A DNA stretch of 56,327 bases from Clostridia bacterium (GTDB taxonomy: Bacteria > Bacillota > Clostridia > Oscillospirales > CAG-272): the NCBI GenBank assembly GCA_017462385.1, contig JAFTRE010000021.1, positions 1 through 56,327 on the forward strand. Direction: 5' to 3'. The stretch's first letter is position 1, and the number at the start of each line of letters is the position of its first letter. This document shows, piece by piece, positions 50,111 to 56,327 of the stretch. The notes beneath the pieces were generated by a model. That model was not told the DNA's origin. It saw only the letters and a program-made list of their open reading frames with translations, and did not search any database. Made by a program: the position numbers and the translations under genes.

Positions 50111-50139
50111 TTGACATTTTTTTATTCACATGATATAAT
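50111..50139 (+). promoter_or_regulatory. Promoter of the ECF S component-coaX operon
   Basis: TTGACA (50111-50116), 17 bp T-rich spacer, TATAAT (50134-50139). The 150 bases before it (49960-50110) contain no feature I can support. Confidence 0.85.
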
Positions 50140-50192
50140 ATCCTCGCACTATATTCGGCAAGACCGAAACAGTAGCAGGAGGAAAATTTAAT

Positions 50193-50804
50193 ATGAAAAC
50201 AAAGCACACCCAAAACATTCGCCGTATGGTCTCAATGGCAATACTGATTGCTATTGTCATCATTTTGCAAGCTGCAATTGCAATTCCGCTCGGCCCGTTT
50301 ACCATCACACTAACATTGGTACCTATCATTATTGGCGCTATCATTTACGGCCCTGTGGCAGGCGCAATTCTGGGAGGCATATTCGGAATTGTAGTCTGTA
50401 TTCAAGTAGTCACCGGTGCCGCAGGTCTATATTCTTTCATGATGTTTGAATACAGCCCCGTACTCACATTGGCAATATGCATTATCAAGGGTGCCGCAGC
50501 CGGTTTGGTATCAGGACTTATTTATAAGTTGTTAGCCGCAAAGCAACATAACAAATTAGGTGTTATTTTGTCTGCCATTGCTTGCCCTATTGTCAACACC
50601 GCCATATTTGCCATTGCGCTTCTTGCTTTTTACGGAAATCTTACAACCACTTGGGCTATGGAAAATTCCTACGCATCCGTTTTCACATTTATCATAATGT
50701 TTATGATAGGCTTGAATTTTGTGGTTGAGTTCGCAATAAATGTTTTGCTCATACCCGCAGTTCTCACCATAATCAAGGCTGTCAAGCGCCAAATATCAAG
50801 ATGA
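50193..50804 (+). CDS. ECF transporter S component, probably for pantothenate
   Basis: 203 residues after AGGAGG. Six hydrophobic segments are visible (MAILIAIVIILQAAIAIPLG, IIIGAIIYGPVAGAILGGIFGIVV and so on), with the S-component pattern near the N-terminus. ECF S components bind a vitamin and share an energising EcfAAT module encoded elsewhere. The stop overlaps the coaX start, so pantothenate uptake (PanT) is the likely role. This substrate call rests on context. Confidence 0.82.
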   Translation: MKTKHTQNIRRMVSMAILIAIVIILQAAIAIPLGPFTITLTLVPIIIGAIIYGPVAGAILGGIFGIVVCIQVVTGAAGLYSFMMFEYSPVLTLAICIIKGAAAGLVSGLIYKLLAAKQHNKLGVILSAIACPIVNTAIFAIALLAFYGNLTTTWAMENSYASVFTFIIMFMIGLNFVVEFAINVLLIPAVLTIIKAVKRQISR

Positions 50805-51595
50805 AAAATATAATTCTCACAATAGATTGCGGCAACACGCACACCACTCTCGGCTGTGTTGACTGTGACAAAAACGTCACCGCCGTCTGCCGCATACCTA
50901 CCGACCGCGTCGACACCGAATTCGGCTACGCGGCAAAAATAAAACAAATACTTGACCTGAAAAATATCGCCCTCGACAGCATCGAGGGCGCGGTCATTTC
51001 CTGCGTTGTCCCGCCTGTGACCGACGTGCTCGCGCGCGCCGTCAAGCTGATAACCGGGCATGACGCGCTGGTCATCGGCGCGGGCATCAAAACGGGGCTT
51101 CACATCTGCATCAACGATCCCGGCACCGTCGCCTCCGACCTTGTCGCCGCCGCAGTCGCGGCAAAGGAGCAATATCCTCTGCCCTGCATCATAATCGACA
51201 TGGGCACGGCAACCACCGTCACCGCCGTTGACGAAAAAGCGCGCTTTATCGGCGGCGCTATCTTCCCCGGTGCAGGTATATCGCTCACCGCCCTCGCTCA
51301 CAACACGGCACTTCTGCCGCATATCGAAATACAGCCGCCGAGCAAGGTCGTCGCCACCAACACTGTCGACTGCATGCGCTCGGGCATAGTTTACGGCACT
51401 GCAGGTGCCGTTGACGGTATACTGGATCACTTCGCCGAGGAGCTCGGCGAGCCCGCCAGCATCGTTGCAACGGGCGGCATCAGCTCGCTTATCTGCCCCC
51501 ATTGCCGCCACAACATCACCCTTGACGACACATTATTGCTCAAGGGTCTGCGCTCCATTTGGGATAAAAATCAAAAAACATCCAAAGACCGCTGA
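50801..51595 (+). CDS. coaX: Type III pantothenate kinase
   Basis: 264 residues. The ATP-binding DCGNTHTTLG at the N-terminus, HDALVIGAGIKTGL, and DMGTATTVTAVDEKARFIGGAIFPG are typical CoaX motifs. The enzyme phosphorylates pantothenate in the first step of CoA synthesis, and needs a monovalent cation. The start overlaps the transporter stop (ATGA). The last 15 residues are a Lys-rich tail. Confidence 0.94.
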   Translation: MKNIILTIDCGNTHTTLGCVDCDKNVTAVCRIPTDRVDTEFGYAAKIKQILDLKNIALDSIEGAVISCVVPPVTDVLARAVKLITGHDALVIGAGIKTGLHICINDPGTVASDLVAAAVAAKEQYPLPCIIIDMGTATTVTAVDEKARFIGGAIFPGAGISLTALAHNTALLPHIEIQPPSKVVATNTVDCMRSGIVYGTAGAVDGILDHFAEELGEPASIVATGGISSLICPHCRHNITLDDTLLLKGLRSIWDKNQKTSKDR

Positions 51596-51619
51596 CGAAA
51601 TAAGGAGTAAAATATCAAA

Positions 51620-52660
51620 ATGAGCAGAACACTTTTGACCGGCGTTGCCTATCACGGCAACCGCATGCCCTCTCATGTCCGCGCCGACATGGCGGAGATC
51701 GCCCGCGCGGACATGGACATCGTTGTACATATGCTTTCCCACACCGACTGGGAGCGCCACAAAACTGTCATGAAGGACATTATCGCCATCACCGAGGACG
51801 CAGGTCTTGAGGTGTGGGTGGACAACTGGGGCATCGGCGGCTCGCCCGGCGACGTCTCCCATTTTCTCGCCTACTACCCCGACAGCCACATGATATACTC
51901 AAACGGTCAGATGCACCCTTATCAGGCATGCCTCAACAGCCCCGATTACCGCAAATTCGTCAGGGAATGGCTTGATACCGTCGCCGAGATCGGCGGCAAG
52001 ACCGTCTTTTGGGACGAACCGCACATTCCAACAAAGCTTTTCGGTGACACCCGCGCGTTCTGCTGCTGTTGTCCAACCTGCCGTCGGCTTTTTGAGGAAA
52101 AATACGGTCACCCCATGCCCTCCATACTCACTCCCGAGGTCGAGGAGTTCCGCACAGACAGCATAATCGACTATTTCCGTGACGTTACTGAGTATAGCAA
52201 CTCGCTCGGGCTCTATAATGCCGCCTGCATCATGCCGGGCGCAAACCACGGTATCAGTCTCGAATCCGTGGGCAAGCTCGCCGACCTGCCCTATATGCAG
52301 AATATCGGCTACGATCCCTATTGGTACAACAAAAAGGGCGCGAACGCTTATGAATATGTCTACAACGGCACAAAGCAAGCTATTGACATCAGCAATTCGT
52401 TCGGCAAGCAGCACAACATCTGGATACAGACCTACAATGTCCCCCGCGGGCGCGAGGAGGAGATAATCGAAGGCACCGCCGCCGCTTATGACGCAGGCGC
52501 GCGCTGCATTCTCGCGTGGGGCTATCGCGGAAGTGAGTCCAACGACTACCGCGCCGCTAACCCCGACCGCACATGGGCAATGACTGTTGAAGCCATGCGC
52601 CGCATACGCGCCGTCGAGCGCGACCGCATCTGGGCGGAAAACAGGAAGAAATATCAATGA
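51620..52660 (+). CDS. TIM-barrel, glycoside-hydrolase-like protein of unknown specificity
   Basis: 346 residues. Segments such as LTGVAYHGNRMPSHVRADMAEIARADMDIVVHML, DAGLEVWVDNWGIGG and GGKTVFWDEPHIP have the alternating pattern of a TIM barrel. The strand-end acidic WDEPH followed by FCCCCPTCRRLFEEKYG recalls glycoside-hydrolase-like families with a C-x-C-x-x-C motif. No signal peptide is present, so it acts in the cytoplasm. It overlaps the next gene (ATGA) and follows coaX by 24 bp. Function not established. Confidence 0.7.
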   Translation: MSRTLLTGVAYHGNRMPSHVRADMAEIARADMDIVVHMLSHTDWERHKTVMKDIIAITEDAGLEVWVDNWGIGGSPGDVSHFLAYYPDSHMIYSNGQMHPYQACLNSPDYRKFVREWLDTVAEIGGKTVFWDEPHIPTKLFGDTRAFCCCCPTCRRLFEEKYGHPMPSILTPEVEEFRTDSIIDYFRDVTEYSNSLGLYNAACIMPGANHGISLESVGKLADLPYMQNIGYDPYWYNKKGANAYEYVYNGTKQAIDISNSFGKQHNIWIQTYNVPRGREEEIIEGTAAAYDAGARCILAWGYRGSESNDYRAANPDRTWAMTVEAMRRIRAVERDRIWAENRKKYQ

Positions 52661-53538
52661 CAAGCTTTGTTCTTATCACATTTATAATAATACTTTTCAC
52701 ACTGCAATCCCTGCTGTGTAAAAAATATTCGGACGCCTATCCGGGGAACCCCGCCATGGCATCCCCCGTATTCACCGTCGTCAGCGGACTGACCGTTGTG
52801 CTCGTCTCGCTCACACTAATGCGCTTCTCTTTTGATGCGTCAGCCCTCACTGTAGTGCTCGGCATCATAAACGCGCTTGCCCTAGTGGGCTACAATACCA
52901 GCCTTATCAAGGCATCGCAATCGGGACCGTATTCGGTGCTCATGGTGTTCTCGCTCGCGGGCGCCATCGTCATACCCGCTATTATTGCAACTGTCGTCTT
53001 TCACGACGGGCTGTCATGGCTCAAGGCACTCGGTATACTCATCGTAATCGCCTCGGTATATATGGTCAGCTACCGCCGCGGCGAGCGGACATCAAGCAGT
53101 AAGTGGTTTATTCCCTGCTGTCTTGTTTTGGGGCTATGCAACGGAGCGTACGGCACACTGCTTGACATTCAGCAACGGCTGACAGGTGCTGAGCAAAAAG
53201 AGGAAATGGTGGCTATCACATACGCTGTCGCGGCACTGCTTTCGATCCTTATTCTGACGGTTCAAAACAAAAGCAACACCATGCGGGTGTTCAAGCAAAG
53301 CAAAAGATCGCTTATATACCTCATTACCTGCTCGCTCGTAGTGGCATCGGCGATACATGTCATGGTCTACATACTGCCGCTGGTAAATGTCACTATGCTT
53401 TACACGATGGATAACGCCGGAGTGCTATTGCTCAGTGTGCTGTGCTCCTGCATTATGTTCCGCGAAAAGCTTTCCGCGCTCAATATCATTGGCTGTTTAA
53501 CCATGTGCGGGGCTCTTGTAATGGTGGCAATGTTTTAA
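52657..53538 (+). CDS. DMT-superfamily (EamA-like) permease
   Basis: 293 residues with about 10 transmembrane segments in two halves, the usual drug/metabolite transporter layout. The first half has YNTSLIKASQSGPYSVLMVFSLAGAIVIPAIIATVVF and the second MLYTMDNAGVLLLSVLCSCIMFREKLS. The ATG overlaps the stop of the TIM-barrel gene, so a shared substrate is plausible. A repeat-type terminator follows. Confidence 0.83.
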   Translation: MTSFVLITFIIILFTLQSLLCKKYSDAYPGNPAMASPVFTVVSGLTVVLVSLTLMRFSFDASALTVVLGIINALALVGYNTSLIKASQSGPYSVLMVFSLAGAIVIPAIIATVVFHDGLSWLKALGILIVIASVYMVSYRRGERTSSSKWFIPCCLVLGLCNGAYGTLLDIQQRLTGAEQKEEMVAITYAVAALLSILILTVQNKSNTMRVFKQSKRSLIYLITCSLVVASAIHVMVYILPLVNVTMLYTMDNAGVLLLSVLCSCIMFREKLSALNIIGCLTMCGALVMVAMF

Positions 53539-53549
53539 TATAAACAAAA

Positions 53550-53584
53550 GAGGCTGTCTCAAATTGAAAATTTGAGACAGCCTC
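53550..53584. repeat. Solo end-hairpin of the MITE-like element, used as bidirectional terminator
   Basis: 35 bases identical to the end hairpin at 56173-56207: GAGGCTGTCTCAAATT, loop GAA, and its complement. The downstream TCGT is shared too. It separates converging genes, so it can end both transcripts. Confidence 0.85.
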
Positions 53585-53591
53585 TCGTATT

Positions 53592-53837
53592 TTATTCCTC
53601 GGTAGGAGCCTGGGGCTGTTCTGCGGGAGCCTCAGCTGCTGCGGGAGCTGCGGGCATGCAAAGCAGAAGAATACCTGCAATCAGGTTCACAAAAAGCAGG
53701 GTGCAGACTTTCCATCCGGTAGTCATCTGTCCTTTTTTCATTTTGCTGAGCGCGATGATGCCAAATACAAGGGGAAGTACATACCAGAAGCCGGCAATCA
53801 TGCCAATGATGATAAATACTTTTGCAGCGGTTTCCAT
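53592..53837 (-). CDS. Small two-helix membrane protein (DUF4190-like layout)
   Basis: 81 residues, AAAGGA before the ATG. Two membrane helices (AAKVFIIIGMIAGFWYVLPLVFGIIAL; VCTLLFVNLIAGILLLCM) are joined by a basic loop (SKMKKGQMTTGWK). An Ala/Pro/Glu-rich tail (PAAPAAAEAPAEQPQAPTEE) follows. The GIIALSKMKKG segment resembles small clostridial DUF4190-type proteins. Function unknown. Confidence 0.75.
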   Translation of the reverse strand: METAAKVFIIIGMIAGFWYVLPLVFGIIALSKMKKGQMTTGWKVCTLLFVNLIAGILLLCMPAAPAAAEAPAEQPQAPTEE

Positions 53838-53890
53838 AGGGTTTTCCTTTCTTGATCAAAAAATGTCTTTTTACGGTGTCCCGTATATAC

Positions 53891-53919
53891 ATTATATTGT
53901 ATATTTCGCAATTTGTCAA
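53891..53919 (-). promoter_or_regulatory. Promoter of the small two-helix membrane protein gene
   Basis: On the minus strand TTGACA (53919-53914), 17 bp, TATAAT (53896-53891). Confidence 0.85.
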
Positions 53920-53958
53920 TAGCATATTTGTGCCAAATTATAATTTTTGTAAGAGATC

Positions 53959-53984
53959 GGGGAGCGCTTTGCGCTCCCCTTTTT
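53959..53984. terminator. Hairpin downstream of the sigma-partner gene
   Basis: GGGGAGCGC-TTT-GCGCTCCCC followed by TTTTT on the plus strand. It probably stops the minus-strand operon, though the U-tract lies on the other side. Confidence 0.65.
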
Positions 53985-53994
53985 ATCGGTTTAT

Positions 53995-55500
53995 TTAATC
54001 CGCGAATATCTGCTGAACAGGCTTGCCGTCACGGAATATCCAGACCTTTTCAAAATCAAAGCCCGTAACATCCTCGGAATTCAACGGCTTGCCCAGGTCA
54101 AGGGTATAGCAACAGGTCTCGCCGTAATTAAGGTAAGAATATTCACATAACTGCTTCAACGCCTCTTTGTCACCGTCAAAAGCATTGAGTAATATCGCGT
54201 ATATCTCGGATCTTTCCGCATGCGAGGCCGTGGGATCAAAGATATACCATACGTGCTGATTTTCAAGATCCATTTTTCCGCCCGTCATATTGTTAAGCTG
54301 TTCCAGCATCGTCATAAGCTCTGCCAACGCTCTTTCATTGTCGGCCAAAGCGTCTATATCCTTTTTCAGATAATACGCACAGAATTTCTTATAATCAAAA
54401 TTATCCTTTCCATATTTACTCAGCAGCTTTTCTCTGATAAACTCAAAGGTTTCTTCATCTATAATAAGCGGGAAGCTGTCGGACACATCCTTGACGGTGA
54501 TATTATCAGTTCCCGTCCAATAAAACTTGCCCTCCAAGCTATTATTCACCTCGCCCGAGAACCAAGAGGTAATACAAGACTGACAGTAGCCTACAACGCC
54601 GCCCACCATGAGCGTCACGGCATCGTCACTGCTGTCGTCAAGTCCCGTACCGCCGACGTTTATTTGAGCATTGTTTACATAACAGGAGTCCACATAATTT
54701 GCTTGACCACAAAGACCGCCTATCATTATATCATAGCGCCAAAGCGACTCAGGCGTGTTGTCTTGCATACCGTACTCGATATCGACCGTAAGTCCGTCAA
54801 CATAGCAGGCACCGACAAAGTTTGCCGCCGACGAAACAGCCCCCACATAAAGATCTTTATATCCTGTGCCGTCCCTTTGAACGGTTATCTCGCAGTTCTC
54901 TATGCCGAGATTTATGACTGTAGTTACTCCGCCGAAAAGTCCGCATTTATAGCCGCGTTCGTCGGGTATAAGCCTCAGGTTGCGAATAACGTACCCATTG
55001 CCGTTAAACGTCCCTAAAGAAGTATGCGCCACAGCGGTTTCGCCGTTACTCATTTGATAATAATGTGTGAGTTCGATGGGTTTTATACCGCCCTCGCATA
55101 TACCGCCAGCAGCGTAATCCTCGTCGGTAAAGGTAATGTCATTCATCAAAATATATTTCGTCGCCGGCTTCTCATCGCCGCGATTGCTCATCGCCAGCAG
55201 GTCCTCTTTAGTATATATTCCGACATACCCCTCGGGAACTACGGTCAGCTGTTGAGTGTTTTCGGTAATACGGCTGTCGTTGATAATCTTAACTATCATT
55301 GGAACTGCCGTTGCCGCCGCAACGCCGAATACCATGCAACAGCATAAAATAACAGATATCGCCATAGCTCCGAGGCGCTTATTCGCTCTCGGCGCGTGCG
55401 AGCAAGCTGCTTTTTGCACGCTCGCGGCGGGAAGTATTTTTTCAATAGCGGGAGTCTCTATCTTCGCTAAATCTTTTTTGAACATTTTTTCGTGTTTCAT
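53995..55500 (-). CDS. Transmembrane GLUG-like protein, putative anti-sigma partner
   Basis: 501 residues after AAAGGAG. About 50 cytoplasmic residues (KMFKKDLAKIETPAIEKILPAA) precede one transmembrane helix (LGAMAISVILCCCMVFGVAAATAVPMIV). The outer part is beta-helical, with repeated GLUG-like segments (LGTFNGNGYVIRNLRL, CGLFGGVTTVINLGIENCEI, IGGLCGQANYVDSCYV, MVGGVVGYCQS). A helical C-terminal region follows. It starts 23 bp after the ECF sigma gene stop. A sigma-holding role for the N-terminus is inferred from context; no ZAS zinc motif is seen. Confidence 0.72.
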   Translation of the reverse strand: MKHEKMFKKDLAKIETPAIEKILPAASVQKAACSHAPRANKRLGAMAISVILCCCMVFGVAAATAVPMIVKIINDSRITENTQQLTVVPEGYVGIYTKEDLLAMSNRGDEKPATKYILMNDITFTDEDYAAGGICEGGIKPIELTHYYQMSNGETAVAHTSLGTFNGNGYVIRNLRLIPDERGYKCGLFGGVTTVINLGIENCEITVQRDGTGYKDLYVGAVSSAANFVGACYVDGLTVDIEYGMQDNTPESLWRYDIMIGGLCGQANYVDSCYVNNAQINVGGTGLDDSSDDAVTLMVGGVVGYCQSCITSWFSGEVNNSLEGKFYWTGTDNITVKDVSDSFPLIIDEETFEFIREKLLSKYGKDNFDYKKFCAYYLKKDIDALADNERALAELMTMLEQLNNMTGGKMDLENQHVWYIFDPTASHAERSEIYAILLNAFDGDKEALKQLCEYSYLNYGETCCYTLDLGKPLNSEDVTGFDFEKVWIFRDGKPVQQIFAD

Positions 55501-55523
55501 CTCAATTTCTCCTTTCGTAAAGG

Positions 55524-56039
55524 TCAATTCAGGTAATAGGGCTTCAGCTTTTCAAGCGCGCGGCGGTACCGCTTCTGACACGCCGCGGTGCTGATGCCGA
55601 TAAGCTCTGCTATCTGCTTGTGCCTCATGCCGCCGTCCAGCTTCAGGACCACTATCTGCCGCTCGGTCTCATCCAGCAGACTCAGCGCTTCAAGCGCGGT
55701 AAGGCAGGGGGCGTCGGTGTCGTCGGAAACATCGGGAACATACTCCGTGGGGCACTCGCGTCGGCGGCGGTTCAACAGATTAATCGAAAGGTTGCGCGTC
55801 ACTGTCAAAATAAAGGCTATCGCATTGCTGCCGTGACGGTAAGCATGAGCCTCGGCGGCAAGCCTTACGAATGTATCCTGCATGATGTCCTCTGCCGAGT
55901 GGGTGTCCCGAAGAACGGACAGCGCAAGCATATATATGCGTCTGCCAAGCTTGCTGTAGATATCTTCAAGTGCGCTCATGTCGCCGCTCGCGAGTCGGCG
56001 CAGTGCGTTATCACATTGCTGATTTAAGAAAACATCCAT
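55524..56039 (-). CDS. ECF-type RNA polymerase sigma factor
   Basis: 171 residues after GAGGAGGG. Region 2 is visible in IYSKLGRRIYMLALSVLRDTHSAEDIMQDTFVRLAAEAHAYR, and region 4 in LSLLDETERQIVVLKLDGGMRHKQIAELIGISTAACQKRYRRALEKL. Region 3 is absent, as in ECF factors. It likely responds to a wall or surface signal through the transmembrane protein encoded downstream. A weak autoregulated promoter may lie near 56105-56140 but could not be fixed. Confidence 0.92.
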   Translation of the reverse strand: MDVFLNQQCDNALRRLASGDMSALEDIYSKLGRRIYMLALSVLRDTHSAEDIMQDTFVRLAAEAHAYRHGSNAIAFILTVTRNLSINLLNRRRRECPTEYVPDVSDDTDAPCLTALEALSLLDETERQIVVLKLDGGMRHKQIAELIGISTAACQKRYRRALEKLKPYYLN

Positions 56040-56172
56040 ATTCGTCCCTCCTCTGCTGTTTTCCGTTCGACTTCACCTACTAAACAATCGAACCTACTCT
56101 TTTCGGACATGAAATCAAAACTTTTTCAAAAAAATATATCATATCCACCCAAAAAGGCAATGTTATGGAGCG

Positions 56173-56327
56173 GAGGCTGTCTCAAATTGAAAATTTGAGA
56201 CAGCCTCTCGTGTAAAGAAACTGACGGTAGGGTTTTACACCGGGAATTTGCGGTTTTCGCGTGTTTTAACACGCAAAAATGGCGGCGTTCCGCCGCTTCG
56301 CCGAAACCGGGGGCTTGGTGGGCCCAA
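56173..56327. repeat. MITE-like element, inverted second copy, cut by the window end
   Basis: The first 35 bases are the same end hairpin as at 53550 and, reversed, at 26850-26884. Then come degenerate versions of the other hairpins in reverse order: the GTGTAAAG stem, the CGCGTGTTTTAACACGC palindrome and the GGCGGC stem. Many mismatches to the copy at 26703 show that the family is diverging. Its far end lies outside the window. Confidence 0.8.

Noticed and set aside
1-56327. rRNA, tRNA, prophage or restriction-modification genes
   Set aside because: None could be recognised on either strand by reading; tRNA genes were not scanned with a covariance model.

Overview
The window reads as chromosomal DNA of a low-to-mid GC Gram-positive anaerobe of class Clostridia (Bacillota), probably an Oscillospirales/Ruminococcaceae-type gut bacterium. 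Signs are strong AGGAGG-type ribosome sites, many canonical sigma-A promoters (TTGACA, 17 bp, TATAAT), a DnaD plus DnaC/DnaI-type replication-initiation gene pair, Rex, type III pantothenate kinase, a YtrA-type GntR/ABC operon, many lipobox proteins, CHAP and GH73 wall hydrolases with InlB-type repeats, and BspA-like leucine-rich proteins. The lineage is an inference from gene content; no rRNA or tRNA gene was seen.

Layout. 1-3946 (+): 3' part of pnp, a hairpin-rich intergenic repeat, a degenerate VanY-like membrane protein, a DHHW-family SGNH-like protein and a small membrane protein. 4012-6141 (-): recG. 6298-8633 (+): a small helical protein, then a GntR/YtrA regulator with an ABC ATPase and permease. 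8678-14671 (-): a helical-bundle protein, dnaC-like, dnaD-like and rex, then tsaD, rimI, a lipoprotein and a dCMP deaminase. Six DnaA-box-like 9-mers in exact mirror order sit in front of rex. 14865-16720 (-): two tiny proteins, a small membrane protein and an MFS transporter. 16972-18507 (+): cardiolipin synthase. 18510-24110 (-): a WYL regulator, two lipoproteins (one VWA, behind an ECF-type promoter) and a CHAP hydrolase divergent from a GH73 glucosaminidase (24342-26684, +).

26703-26884 is a five-hairpin MITE-like repeat. 26887-29609 (-) is a moxR / DUF58 / DUF4129-like operon. 29849-37921 (-) is a compact six-gene operon of two BspA-like lipoproteins, three SPFH/band-7 proteins and a P1B-type metal ATPase. 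38099-42051 (-) is an AT-rich pair, a lipoprotein and a 1077-residue secreted metzincin-like protein, that looks acquired. 42524-45700 (-) holds nadE, an autoregulated XRE/membrane-protein pair and a membrane-anchored MerR regulator. 45948-53538 is mostly +: an oxidoreductase, an acyltransferase, an ECF S component with coaX, a TIM-barrel-like protein and a DMT permease; one lipoprotein gene (48768-49766) is on the minus strand. 53592-56039 (-) has a small membrane protein and an ECF sigma factor with a transmembrane partner. The window ends inside a second copy of the MITE-like repeat.

The two most unusual signals are (1) a cassette present twice (42232-42391 and 49800-49959), each a perfect sigma-A promoter, about 125 nt of conserved foldable RNA and an intrinsic terminator, with the second copy ending 33 nt before a lipoprotein start codon, as an attenuator or riboswitch would; and (2) the mirror-symmetric set of six TTTTCCACA boxes in front of the rex-dnaD-dnaC operon.
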